The position numbers were made by a program, and so were the translations under genes. The notes under the pieces were generated by a model. It was given only the letters and a program-made list of their open reading frames with translations, was not told the DNA's origin and did not search any database. From positions 186,001 to 250,000 of the forward strand of contig JAOVFP010000006.1 of assembly GCA_025738555.1 (NCBI GenBank): 64,000 nt of DNA, in the 5' to 3' direction. Shown here piece by piece: positions 51,345 through 64,000 of the stretch. How positions within the stretch are numbered: the first letter of the stretch is position 1; the number at the start of each line of letters is the position of its first letter. Source of the stretch: Cyathus striatus. Taxonomy: Eukaryota > Basidiomycota > Agaricomycetes > Agaricales > Nidulariaceae.

Positions 51345-53647
51345 ATGGCGACTGATTTCTGGTCCAGCTCTCACTAGTAAAGTCATAAACCTCCCGTTCA
51401 CAATTATCACACCTCACTAACATACACTTGTTCAACAGTAAACGATGGATTGTCGATAGGGCAACACTGAAGCGAGCTAGAGCGGAGGACTTGATGTTCG
51501 TCGACGACCCGGAGCATCTCGATCTTTTGGCCATCTACTTTGCAAATAGTGCGTTACTCCCCCCTCTACCACTCTCCTTTCATCACTAACACACCCTGTT
51601 ACTTCTTCTAGTTATAACGAAACTAGGCAAAAAGCTACAACTGCGCCAACGCGTCATCGCAACAGCCACCGTGTTCTTTCGGCGATTTTACCTGAAAAAC
51701 TCGTATTGCGAGACGGACCCGTTTTTCGTTATCGCTGCGTGCATATATGTGGCTGCGAAGGCGGAGGAGTATCCTGTGCATATTAAGAATGTGGTTAGTG
51801 AGGCTAAGACGGTGTTTAGTCGTGAGTGTTTTTGCTTTGTTCTCGTTTTTCAGTTGGGCGGGGGTAGAAGTGGTGGAGTCGATGATGAGAGAGCATGTTG
51901 ATGAGGGCTGGAATTGGGTGAGGCTGGAGGAGAGGATGGCGCTATCGATGGACTCGTCTGCTGGAGTTAGTGGGGCGCGCTGGTTGGAATGACGCATGCT
52001 TATCTATTCGGACGTGCTGACACTACGGAGAAGAAGTGCTCAGCGACGAGTCTGCTCCATCCTGACTGAGTTGGGGAACAGCTGAAGCAGAGGTCGATTT
52101 GTTGGTGCGAGAGCAATGGCACATTGGGTGCATGCTCATGTTCGTTTGCGATTGAACCCTATGGGTTTGAAAAATGTTAGTAGGGCGTAGATGGGTAGCT
52201 TCTGTGCGATCCCTAGCATGCATGGGTGGAGAAGATGATGATGTCCTGTGCGCATATATCCACTCGAGATCTAGCTCAATACACTGGACACGGTTCACAC
52301 TATGCACTCGTAGAGCCCCTTTCCTCTTCTTTGACTCATTGCTTTGCGAGAGCGGTTGTATCCCTCCTGTGCTACCTTTCCGGAAGATTTCTCTGGTGTG
52401 ATTGATATGGGACGAATGATGCTAGTGCGGCTTGGCTGCAACTGTGCGTCTGGAGCAGGTTGACGTTGTCACTGTGAGGGACCTTAGGTCTCTTATGTTC
52501 CTCTGCTGGGATGCTGGCGTAGATTCGGGATTCGCGCGTGGTATGCAGCTTTGTTGAAGGATTAGGCTGATCGTGTTTGACATATTCCTTCCTCGTTCTG
52601 CGTTGTGCGAAGGGACTACATAATGCATTACATTGTTAATTCTCTGACCACTTTATCCTACCCTTTTCTTCCTAATCGCTTAAACGATCCGTGTACTAAT
52701 CACACCTCTACCACACAGACAACTATGGTATCAAGAACTTCCCACTCGACAATACCAAACTAGCCGAGATGGAGTTCTACCTCGTGGACGACCTAGAATG
52801 TGACCTGACCGTTTTCCATCCATACCGTACTCTCCTCGCTCTATGTCGCAAATCCGGTGCCCCAAGTTCTGGAGAGGTAGAAGAAGGCGAAGCCGGCGAG
52901 TTGGGTATTGGGATTGGCGAGGAAGACGGGGAGAGGTATTGGGGTTCTGGTGAAGGACAGCTGGAGTTGGGTGATGGTCCCATGCAGTTGGCTTGGTATG
53001 TTGTTTCTTTGGTTCGATATGTGCGGGAGCTGATGAGATATAGGTTTATTATAAACGACACGTATCGTTCGGATTTGTGTCTCCTCTATCCACCGCATCT
53101 TATAGCGATAGCGGCGATCTATTTGACGTTTGTACAATACCCTCCGCCGATGTCGTCACCCTCGTCTTCATCCCAATCCCCGCCTACCTCTGCTGTTGGC
53201 ACAAGCAAGGATAAAGATAAAGCGCCTCGTCGCTCTTCCCGGCACTCCTCTTCCAACTCGAGTGAAGTAAAGAAGGGCGCAAAGAAGCCCTCAAATGACC
53301 CGATAACCTTCCTCGCAGAGCTTAACGTCTCCCTTTCGCTCATCGCCACCATCTCGCAGGAGATCATATCCCTCTATACGCGGTGGGAGCGGTACAAGGA
53401 GGATGGGCTGCCGGAGGGCGGGAGTCGCTTTTCGTCGCAGGTTCAATCGCAGATTCAGTCGCAGGATAGTCCTACTCCGACTCCGAGCACGCCTACGCCT
53501 AGTACCCCTGGGAGGGAGGAAGCGAGTTTCGTCACGCCTGGGTTTTTGGCCGCGTTGGTGAGCAAGATGAGGGAGGCGAAGTGGGCGGATGCTGGTGGCG
53601 GGAAGCTGATTAATAAGGTTTTGGAGGGGGCTAGGAGTGCTGGATAG
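51345..53647 (+). CDS. SSN8: cyclin C, Mediator kinase-module subunit
   Basis: 410 aa, five exons: 51345-51376, 51439-51548, 51612-51821, 52719-52995, 53044-53647. It starts MATDFWSSSHYKRWI like other cyclin C proteins. The cyclin box includes LRQRVIATATVFFRRFYLKN and DPFFVIAACIYVAAKAEE; the second fold has EFYLVDDLECDLTVFHPYR and INDTYRSDLCLLYPPHLIA. With Cdk8 it forms the Mediator kinase module that tunes RNA polymerase II transcription. It is longer than the usual 280-320 aa because of a Gly/Glu insert and a Ser/Lys-rich insert (residues near 225-265) plus a Pro/Thr/Ser linker. Intron 3 is 897 nt, far above its neighbours. GC content is higher than in flanking DNA. Confidence 0.95.
51822..52718 (+). 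other. 897-nt intron of cyclin C
   Basis: The only long intron in the window. It starts CGTGAGTG and ends CCACACAG. It is G/T-rich on the plus strand with no frame above 95 codons that looks coding and no visible TIRs. It may contain an old insertion or regulatory RNA. Confidence 0.7.
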
Positions 53648-54095
53648 AAAGGGTTTGGGAGAGTGTATGATATGGGTTTGGGAGTTGGGGGCGATGTACA
53701 TCCTTTTTTGATCTTTGTTATCTAACGTGTATTAGAATGTATCCTGGAATTTTGATTTTTCACTGCATTATCTTCGGCTGAACGTTCCTTGCGATGCAGA
53801 GGATGGATGAGGGGCGGTGGCGTTGGTGGTACCAGTGAGCATGGTATTCAGGCGTTTTCTGTTTTAAAATTGCTCATCACATGATTTCTAGGTACAAAGA
53901 TACGTTCGAAGAGAGCTATTTATGTCTGCCTACGACGTCCACTAAGGTCATATGTGCAGCATTTAACCAAGCGTAGGATGTTACTCTCATGAGAATAGGG
54001 GAAGGCGGAGCGGAATGTCATTTTCATATTCTATAAATCTAGGATCTGCGGGTAGGTGGACGAGAATCAGAATCCCGTTGCTCCTGACAGCGAAG
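53648..54095. other. intergenic
   Basis: 448 bp between two plus-strand genes, presumably cyclin C 3' end and esterase promoter. Nothing distinct. Confidence 0.5.
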
Positions 54096-56325
<2,230 letters not shown>

Positions 56326-56493
56326 ATGTGAGATGCTAGGCAGCACGATTATAGGAAAGTCATAAGACCGTAGGCCTACTGTACTCTGGAACGGAATATG
56401 TACTAGTACAATAGTTCTATCTAAACCTCGTGATACTCAGCTCCTGTTTATCAGTTAGGGTTGGACTAGTCTTCCAGTGGTGGATAGCAGTGA

Positions 56494-56620
56494 TCACCGC
56501 ACATCAAAGCATATTGAGCGTCTTTGACCTTCTAGTTTCTATGTCAGTGTAAGTTGCCGAAGGATTGCCAATATAGTATTTAAGGACGAAAGGCGTAATC
56601 CCCCGTTTTTACTTCAAATA
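56494..56620 (+). promoter_or_regulatory. promoter block shared by the two P450 copies
   Basis: Proximal 127 bp conserved with 62611-62752. It holds TCACCGCACATCAAAGC, GCGTCTTTGACC and AAGTTGCCGAAGGA. An AT-rich TATAGTATTTAAG at about 56573 may be the TATA element. Conservation ends sharply at the left side in the other copy, where a LINE is inserted. Confidence 0.6.
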
Positions 56621-58690
56621 ATGTCTTTTGATTCAGGTAGTGCCCTTGCTATTGCTTGTTTTTCGGTCATTTTCATTCTTTGTTTCTTCAAATATGCATA
56701 CACACATTTGCGGTTTCCTCCAGGTCCACCTTCACTTCCGATAGTGGGACATTTAGGGATTCTCCCAGAAACCAACCAAGAGACCGTATTTCACGAATGG
56801 TCGAAGCTATACGGTAGGATCCATTCTTCCCGCATGTGTTTTCACACCCTCTGATGAAGATCATCTTGTACTCTAGGGGATATTATCCACCTTCACATTC
56901 CAGGACGATCGTTCATAATCCTTGGATCACTTAAATCTGCCTCGGAGTTGCTGGAGAAAAGGAGTGCGATTTACAGCGATAGAATGCGGCTTGTGGCATT
57001 CGAAATGTAAGTGCTGAATTTTAATGTCTTTCATAGTAGTTGAAGTAAAAGCTCTATAGCATGGGTTGGACTCCAAGTGTAGTATTCATGCCATACGGGA
57101 AACAATTTCACAAGCATAGACGACTTCTTCAAGGAGAACTGAACAAAAATATATGCCTTTCGTACTATCCCATTCAGAAGACCGAAACGGAGAAGCTTCT
57201 TACGAGTTTGATGCATAATCCAGAACAATATGAAGATCACTTCTTCAGGTGAATGCAGCTAACTTGCTATGTATAAAGTATATAGTCTGACATCTGAAGA
57301 TATAGATTTACGGCCTCGGTTATAGTCAAGATTACATACGGCCTGGACTTAGAAGAAAATGATCCTTATATTGAGATCTCGAAGAAAGCGATGGAGTCCA
57401 TTAATACTTGTGGACCTCCTGGTGGCACTGCTGTTGATTTCATTCCATTTTGTAAGTAACATTATGTTTAATGCAAGTTTAGTATCTTCACCACATACAT
57501 AGTGAAATACTTTCCTTCCTGGTTTCCGGGAACCTATTATGCATTTTTGGCTCGATCGTTTTACAAAAGTACCCGTCTACTATTCACGTACATGTTTGAA
57601 AAAGTCGAAAAGCAAATGGGATGGTTTTCTTATTATTTCAAACATGTCACAGTCGCGTCTAACATCATTAACAGAAAGATGGTACGGCCCAGCCATCATT
57701 TGTTTCTAACCATCTTAGTCAACTTCGAAATGATGGCATTGCGAGCGATGAGGAGGTTGACGACATACGGGGTGTAGCAGCCATTATGTATAGTGGTGCC
57801 GTGGAAACGGTATGTAACATACTTAGCCAGGCTATATGCTCTTCATAATCTTCCACTCTAGACTCAATCAATGTTATTGTACCTTATCTTCACCCTCCTT
57901 AGACATCCTGAAGTACAAAAAAAGGTGCAGGAAGAACTAGATCGAGTAATAGGCCGCCGGAGATTTCCAACTCCTGAAGATAGGGAATCTCTACCTTATT
58001 TTGAGGCAGTTTTCCAAGAGATATATCGGTGGGCCCCATATACTAATGGCTTAACATTCATGAACTTTTGTTCAGATGCAATACACCTATTCCTTTGGGG
58101 ATACCACATCGTTCTCTTGAGGATGACACGTACAATGGCATGTTTATTCCGAAAGGGTCTGTAGTTATAGCCAATCTCTAGTACGTAAATAAATATTCTC
58201 AAAGGAAAGCTACTTATATATATAAAGCGGAATCCATCACGATGAAGCAGTATACAAGGAACCTCACCGGTTTAACCCAGACCGATATTTAAATCCGGAA
58301 GGTGCTGAACCACACCCGACAGCACAGTTTGGGTTTGGTCGAAGGCGAGTTTACTGTTCATACGAATAACACCGATATCAACCATATTATTAACTCCGTG
58401 AAATCTCTAGGATATGCCCAGGAAGATACCTAGCCGATGGTAGTTTGTGGCCAGCCATGTCCTCGATAGTAACATACTTTACAGTAGCCCACGCTTTCGA
58501 CGACAATGGTAATAAAATCATCCCCGAGGATGAACGTACGACAGGATTGACTGGGTGTGTACATCAACGTACATCACATAATCACATCTCATATATTCCT
58601 GATAGTCGTATGAAACCGTTCAAGTGTACCATCAACCCCCGGGATGAAACCGCACGAAAAATGTTGGACGGGGTTAAAACACTCATATAA
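56621..58690 (+). CDS. cytochrome P450 monooxygenase (duplicate 1)
   Basis: 508 aa, eleven exons: 56621-56813, 56877-57006, 57060-57248, 57306-57451, 57503-57618, 57675-57809, 57862-58028, 58076-58180, 58228-58344, 58411-58554, 58606-58690. An N-terminal anchor is followed by PPGPPSLPIVGHLG. The C-helix has KQFHKHRRLL, the I-helix region IMYSGAVETTQ, ExxR is FQEIYR, then PLGIPHRSLEDDTYNG, and the heme loop is FGFGRRICPGRYL. The intron 58345-58410 is GC-AG. The intron 57619-57674 keeps frame and length but begins GG in place of GT. It is not close to the 12.5-kb P450 in sequence. Its tandem copy starts at 62.75 kb. Substrate unknown. Confidence 0.9.
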
Positions 58691-61446
58691 AGCTAACCCC
58701 TCCTGTTGCTAATTTCTCTCAAAAACTTCAGATATAAAACCTACATAGCAATAGACTGCCCATTCATCTTGTATTACTCGGCGTATTTATTGTATAAAGA
58801 ATAGGGCCGGCAAGCGGCAGGGCCCACTACCCTCCCATTTAACAGACAATTACCATTAGAAATACAATTCTTTATAGAGAAATTTAGATTAAGAAATAAC
58901 AGCTAATAAAAACCTACATTAATAATTGTAGTGATAAATGCCATGATTTGAAGTTCATAAGTCTGAATTGGAAATACTGCACCCTTTCGACCAACTGTTC
59001 AGTAACGCGTCACACGACGCCATGAACATGAACAGATATACATTTCGTAACACATCACACTGCTCCATGAACAGAGATACAAAGAAATTTGAGAACAGCT
59101 GAAATTCAAATTCAAATTGTTGTGATTTGCAATAATTTTAGCTAAAGATAGTGCTACTAATACTGTGCAACTGCTGTGTATCATTTAGTGTTCTTCATGT
59201 GTCATTGAAGAATATAATGTTTTTATAAAAAATTCCTTTGAACATGTCCTACTTTACCAACAACCTCTTCAAATGTACATTCTGCGGGATTCAGAATAAT
59301 TGAAAGCCAATCGTTCTCTCTCGCACCAATAAGAGTAGGAGTGGCAGTGTAAAACACTCGCATGGATATGTGAGCACTGACACCACCAGGAAAAACAACA
59401 TCTATTGCAGTCAGGCTTTGATACCGCACAATGTTTGGGAAGGAAGAAAAGAAACAATATAATGAAATTGAAGGAGAAAGATGAAGAATGGATGTTACAA
59501 GCAAGTATGAGAGAAATAAAAGAGTGAGCTAAATAGAGAATTAAATACAAGGTTTGAGGGTGGGTGGGCATAAGTGATTGAATGTCCTATACAACGTCAA
59601 GAGTACCTGTCTGGTGCAGGAGGACGAGGAAGTTAGAATACAGAATCAAACTTAAAGCCCAGTGGTCGTGACAAGGTGGAAGTGGGGGTGCTGGAGATGC
59701 ACAGGATGCCGTACGAGAGCGCTAATGGGATGGGTCAATGAAGTCATATGAGGGTGCAGTAGTAGCAGGACTGGGGCGAGTATGTGGTGATGTGGTGCTT
59801 AGTCAAGTTCCTGACGAGTTAACAAGGAATGAGCGAAGCTGAAGAGATAGGGAGAGTGATGACTGAAAGAAGATGAAAGCTGGCTTCTGCCAGGTGGTGC
59901 GTTGCATCGAGAAGACAGGAAGACACTGAATACAGCTGATGGTGGTCTCATACTCCGTATTCGACGTGAACAATGGGACAAAAGTACGACTGTGAATTTG
60001 GTCAGGACTTCAGGTATCGTTTCCACACATGGAAAGAAGACGTACCATATTGACCTCTGATTCTTTCCTCCAGCCCAGCACATTTTTGATGTATATGTGG
60101 TGCATATGAGATGGACTCCTTAAAGCACAGGTAAAGTTCTCTAAGCGTCCTCCTCACAACTGTATTCGCGATCTTTGTCCGTGTCGTCCATATCCCATTA
60201 CGCCCATTCCCTACATCTCCCTGATCAAAGTTTCCCAACCCTACACTCACACCCATCCTACTCCTCATGTCGTATCAACCCCACATCTTCCATAAGCTCA
60301 TGTATCGCCCATGGACCCGAGCATCCATACACTGCTTCCTGTAGCTAAATAAACACCATAACTACACTGAGCAACAATGAAGGCTATCCAGGCACTCAGA
60401 TCATCATCATTCTGGTCCCCATTTGGAGGATTCTGAAAACCTTGTAATGGTGAAGATGATAGTGAGGCTAGGTATGTTTTTGATGTTACAGCATGTGGAA
60501 AAAGGTGCAGGAGGCAGAGGAAGGATGGATGGGTGACCATAGTAATGTGGCAGTTATTTGTATTTCTAATGAGGTAATCCTGTTATAGACTATGGTGAAG
60601 TCAGGGAATATTGAATATCAGCATCCACAGTGAGTAGAGTAGGTGGGATATGGCACTACAAGGGGCACAGGGCTTGACATGCACAAATGATAGACGAGTG
60701 TATGACTATTGCAGGTAAGTACTTCCAACATTATCAAGTATTGCAATGAAACACACCTCCACTAAAAGTTAAACATGAACCACTTCTCCCCTCACTATGC
60801 CCACCAAATTGATGTGAAGGATGATGCATATCCATTGACAGAAGTGCAAGTTGCATGTAGGACAGTGCGTGTCCTAGCCTGGGTTTCCCCTGGTTCTAGT
60901 CAACATACACCTTCAAACACAACAGAGGAAATAGCACACATGACAATCCCTAAAAATCTTCACCCCCTTCATATGCATGTGCCAAAAATGCCCTCAGCAA
61001 GCGCATTGTTCCATTGGGCCTAGCATTTCGTAGCAGGCTGCTCTTGCTAGCATAAATGAGTGTACCACACTTTGTTAGGGGGCAGGACTGTATGGCAGCA
61101 ATGCTTTGAACCGGAGTGAGAGGCATGATGCATGATGCATCATGCATTTGCAACACATATGTGTTGATCAATCCTGCAATGCTGGCACCGATAAGAAAAC
61201 AGGGTGACATTAATGAAAAGAGAAAGAAGATCTGAGACAGGTGAATCTGAGACAATAGAAATTCGTCAGTGGTCACAGGATTGTCACAGGGCTCCAGCCA
61301 ATCAGGTTGAGATCCCGTTTGTGAACCTGTAAATCACCTTATAGGGAAATCAGATGTCCCTATAACCCAACTACCTTAAAAGGTAGTGGGAATTATTATA
61401 AAAACAATATATCTGTTAAGATTAGTAATAAGTTTTGAATGATTAA
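58691..61446. other. long gene-poor interval between P450 copies
   Basis: No gene is firmly supported. A minus-strand frame ending at 59223 (QSLTAIDVVFPGG ... EVVGKVGHVQRNFL) reads naturally and may be the last exon of a decayed gene; other minus frames at 59799-60083 and 60298-60540 could belong to it but do not join by clear introns. A short palindrome ATGCATGATGCATCATGCAT lies at about 61126-61145. Confidence 0.4.
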
Positions 61447-62605
61447 TTTTTTTTTTTTTTTTAATCCTAGTTTATTAGTTGGTTGTGGAAAACCAGATGT
61501 CACGACTATGCTACGTCTATTTAATTGGTGGTGTATCGGTGGCTGTTATCTATGTATTGAGTAAGGGAATGGTCTGTGCGTAAAATGACTTGGGACACGG
61601 GGTCCGGAGGTTGGGAGGGGCTTGTCTCAGCTAGGGAGGTGCGCCCTTGTGAGCTCCACGGCTAGTCTACGGATGATAGTGAGGAATTTATCTACGTTAT
61701 GGGGCAGGGCTTGTTACTGAAGCGGTTCGGGTTTGGTGGTACGGTCATTCATTGGGTGGGTCCCATTCTGGTAGGAAGCCGATGCTGCGTCGGAAGCGGG
61801 TGGTATCATTGACATAGCGGAACAGGGCGGCAAGTCGGGTGGGAGATGCTAGTAGAGTTTTGAGTGTGAGACGGTGTAGAGGTAATTTGCAGTGGTGTGC
61901 AAGTGTGATTCTGGCCGTGTTGAAGGATCGGCAGTGGAAAAGGAAGTGGTCGACGGTCTCTGGCTTATGGCGACAGGAGGAGCAGAGGGGATTGTCGGCT
62001 TTACCTATGCGGTGTAGGTGATGACGGAGGGGGCAGTGGCCTGTAGTGAGGTACACCAACGTTGTTGATAGTTTTCGTGGTAGTGTAAAAAGGGTTTTGC
62101 AGAATTGCTTGAGCGTACGATGTGGTAGTGTCCTGTTAATGCGATGGAATCGTGGGGATGCTCGCCAGCTGGCCAAGATGAGGTCGTTAAGTTGTGTATG
62201 GTAGTGTGCACGCATCGCGGATTTAGTGGCCGGGAGGGTTTTGTTTAGGCAGCGCGCTGCGCGGGAGGAGATGAGGGGCGCTGGATCCCTCAGTGATTGC
62301 TAGCTTTGCTTCTGCATCTGCATGTTCATTGCCGGGGACGTTCATGTGTCCTGGTACCCATCGGATGTTGATGCTTAGGGGGGAGGCAAGGGGGGTGCGT
62401 TCCTGAAGTCCGCTAAGGAGGTTGAGGAAGGTGTCGGTGATGTTGTGGCCAGACTGGGGGTGAAAACCGTCTGCTGCTGAGATAGACGCCTGGTTATCCG
62501 CTGCAAAGGAGGCCGTGCGGTAGGTAAAATGGTTAAATACAAGAGCGTTCATACTACAAGCCGTAAGTCACTACAAGTGCGCGAGTAAAAATATCGATTT
62601 GCTGA
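61447..62605 (-). mobile_element. 5'-truncated LINE (non-LTR retrotransposon)
   Basis: The 3' end of a LINE in minus orientation. A T16 run at 61447-61462 is its poly(A) tail seen from the plus strand. Upstream of it lie a 3' UTR and two minus frames: 62552-62223, an RNase H domain (SFAADNQASISA and IRWVPGHMNVPGNEHAD), and 62215-61745, the C-terminal region with the Cys/His motif CSSCRHKPETVDHFLFHC. A frameshift near 62220 separates them. Reverse transcriptase and ORF1 are missing. The truncated 5' edge abuts the P450 promoter at about 62605. Confidence 0.88.
61745..62552 (-). pseudogene. LINE RNase H and C-terminal Cys/His region
   Basis: Coding remnant inside the LINE. The RNase H part keeps the DN and GHxxxxGNExAD signatures. 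The C-terminal part starts LNDLILASWRASPRFHRI and is typical of the region after RNase H in Tad1/I-type elements. The two parts are in different frames and there is no start, so it is dead. Confidence 0.85.
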
Positions 62606-62610
62606 TGTAA

Positions 62611-62752
62611 TCACCGCACATCAAAGCACACTGGGCGTCTTTGACCCAGCTTTGACTTGCTTCCAGCCTCTGCGTCAATGTAAGTTGCCGAAGGAATGCC
62701 AATATAACGTATAAGAACGAAAGCGTAATCCTCCTTTTTTTTTTCCCCAGAA
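62611..62752 (+). promoter_or_regulatory. promoter block of P450 duplicate 2
   Basis: Matches 56494-56620 with small indels, including TCACCGCACATCAAAGC and AAGTTGCCGAAGGAATGCC. A T10 run precedes the ATG. Homology upstream is cut off by the LINE within about 6 bp. Confidence 0.6.
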
Positions 62753-64000
62753 ATGTCTTTTGATTCAGGTAGTGCGCTTGCTATTACTTGTCTTTTTGCC
62801 ATTGCCATTCTTTGTTTCTTCAAATATGCATGGACCACACGTTTGCGGGTCCCCCCAGGTCCACCTTCACTTCCGATTATAGGCCATTTAGGGATTCTCC
62901 CAGAAACCAACCAAGAGACCGTATTTCACGAATGGTCGAAGCTATACGGTAGGATCCGTTCATCCTTCACGCGTTTTAACATCCTCATATGAAGATCATC
63001 TTATATTCTAGGAGATATTATCCACCTTCATATTCCAGGACGGTCGTTCATAATCCTTGGATCACTTAAATCTGCCTCGGAGTTGCTGGAGAAAAGGAGT
63101 GCGATTTACAGCGATAGAATGCGGCTTGTGGCATTCGAAATGTAAGTGCTGAATTTTGATGTCTTTCATAGTAGTGAAAGTAAAATCTCTACAGTATGGG
63201 TTGGATTCCAAGTGTAGTATTCCTGCCATATGGGAAACAATTTCACAAACATAGACGACTTCTTCAAGGAGAACTGAACAAAAATATATGCCTTTCGTAC
63301 TATCCCATTCAAGAGACCAGAACGGGGGAACTTCTTACGAGTTTGATGCATAATCCAGAACAATATGAAGATCACTTCTTCAGGTGAATGCAGTCAATTT
63401 GCTATGCATAATTGATGTATAAAGTATACAGTCTGACATCTGAGGATATAGATTTACAGCCTCGATTATAGTCAAGATTACATACGGCTTGGACTTAGAA
63501 GAAAATGATCCTTATATTGAGATTTCGAAGGAGGCGATGGAGTCCATTAGTACTTGTGGATCTCCTGGTGGCACTGCTGTTGATTTTATTCCATTTCGTA
63601 AGTGACATTACGTTTAACGCAAGTTTAACGTGTAAGTATCTTCTCCGCATGCATAGTGAAATACTTTCCTTCCTGGTTTCCTGGAACCTATTATGCATTT
63701 TTGGCTCGATCGTTTTACAAAAGTACCCGTCTTCTATTCACGTACATGTTTGAAAAAGTCGAAAGTCAAATGGGATGGTTTTCTTGTTATTTCAAACATG
63801 TCACAGTCGCGTCTAACATCGTTAACAGAAAGATGGCACGGCCCAGCCATCATTTGTTTATAACCATCTCAGTCGCCTTCAAAATGATGGTATTGCGAGT
63901 GACGAGGAGGTTGACGACATACGGGGTGCAGCAGCCGTCATGTATAGCGGTGCTGTAGAAACGGTATGTGACTATTAGCTGCTCAGTAGGTTAACCAAAG
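62753..64000 (+). CDS. cytochrome P450 (duplicate 2), truncated by window end
   Basis: The N-terminal 300 or so residues of a close tandem copy of the 56.6-kb P450, roughly 90% identical including introns. Exons: 62753-62948, 63012-63141, 63195-63383, 63452-63597, 63657-63772, 63829-63963, then an intron running off the window. The sixth exon ends in YSGAVET as in the copy, so the I-helix is present; ExxR and heme loop lie outside. The intron 63773-63828 also begins GG. All visible exons are in frame, so the copy is probably functional despite the LINE 148 bp upstream. Confidence 0.9.

Overview
This window is nuclear DNA from a filamentous basidiomycete, almost certainly an Agaricomycete. Nearly every gene is broken by many GT-AG introns of about 46-70 nt, often with tiny exons. 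The protein families (AAO-like GMC oxidoreductase, compact sesquiterpene synthase, strings of P450s, seven-TM proteins, WD40 proteins with a C-terminal membrane anchor, Tnp2-like, hAT and LINE transposons) fit that group. All exon boundaries were read by eye. For most genes the exon lengths sum to an intact frame with consistent splice phases, which is the main support for the models. No species is assigned.

Layout. 2.0-4.3 kb: secreted aryl-alcohol-oxidase-type GMC oxidoreductase (+). 5.7-7.0 kb: seven-TM protein (-). 7.5-9.9 kb: two non-autonomous hAT-type elements with perfect 8-bp target duplications. 12.5-24.2 kb: a compact metabolic block of P450 (+), FAD monooxygenase (-), terpene synthase (-), short-chain dehydrogenase (+) and butanediol-dehydrogenase-like zinc alcohol dehydrogenase (-). 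24.3-28.9 kb: repeats, a small gene of a lineage-specific family and a G-rich minisatellite. 29.0-38.8 kb: WD40 protein (-), F-box protein (+), an internally deleted Tnp2-type transposase (-) and a 704-aa proline-rich protein (-). 38.8-41.2 kb: a long inverted-repeat element built from 45-bp tandem repeats. 42.4-48.4 kb: a second WD40 protein (+), a divergent Spt5-like NGN/KOW protein (+) and a SAP-like protein with a duplicated exon carrying a stop (-). 51.3-53.6 kb: cyclin C (+). 54.1-64.0 kb: secreted carboxylesterase (+), a P450 (+), a 5'-truncated LINE, and a close tandem copy of that P450 cut by the window end.

How the genes work together. The 12.5-24.2 kb block has the composition of a sesquiterpenoid biosynthetic cluster: a cyclase with both metal-binding motifs and four different redox enzymes. 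FAD monooxygenase and cyclase are tandem; cyclase and SDR are divergent; SDR and ADH are convergent; P450 and monooxygenase are convergent. The GMC oxidoreductase 8 kb away could be a further oxidase, but its signal peptide equally suits lignocellulose-linked H2O2 production. The esterase plus duplicated P450s at the right end may be a second metabolic group. Cyclin C is the clearest housekeeping gene. The most notable new observations are the terpene cluster, two consecutive 8-nt exons in the ADH, an apparent GG-AG intron shared by both P450 duplicates, the duplicated cassette exon with a nonsense codon, and inverted repeat copies flanking about 24 kb.
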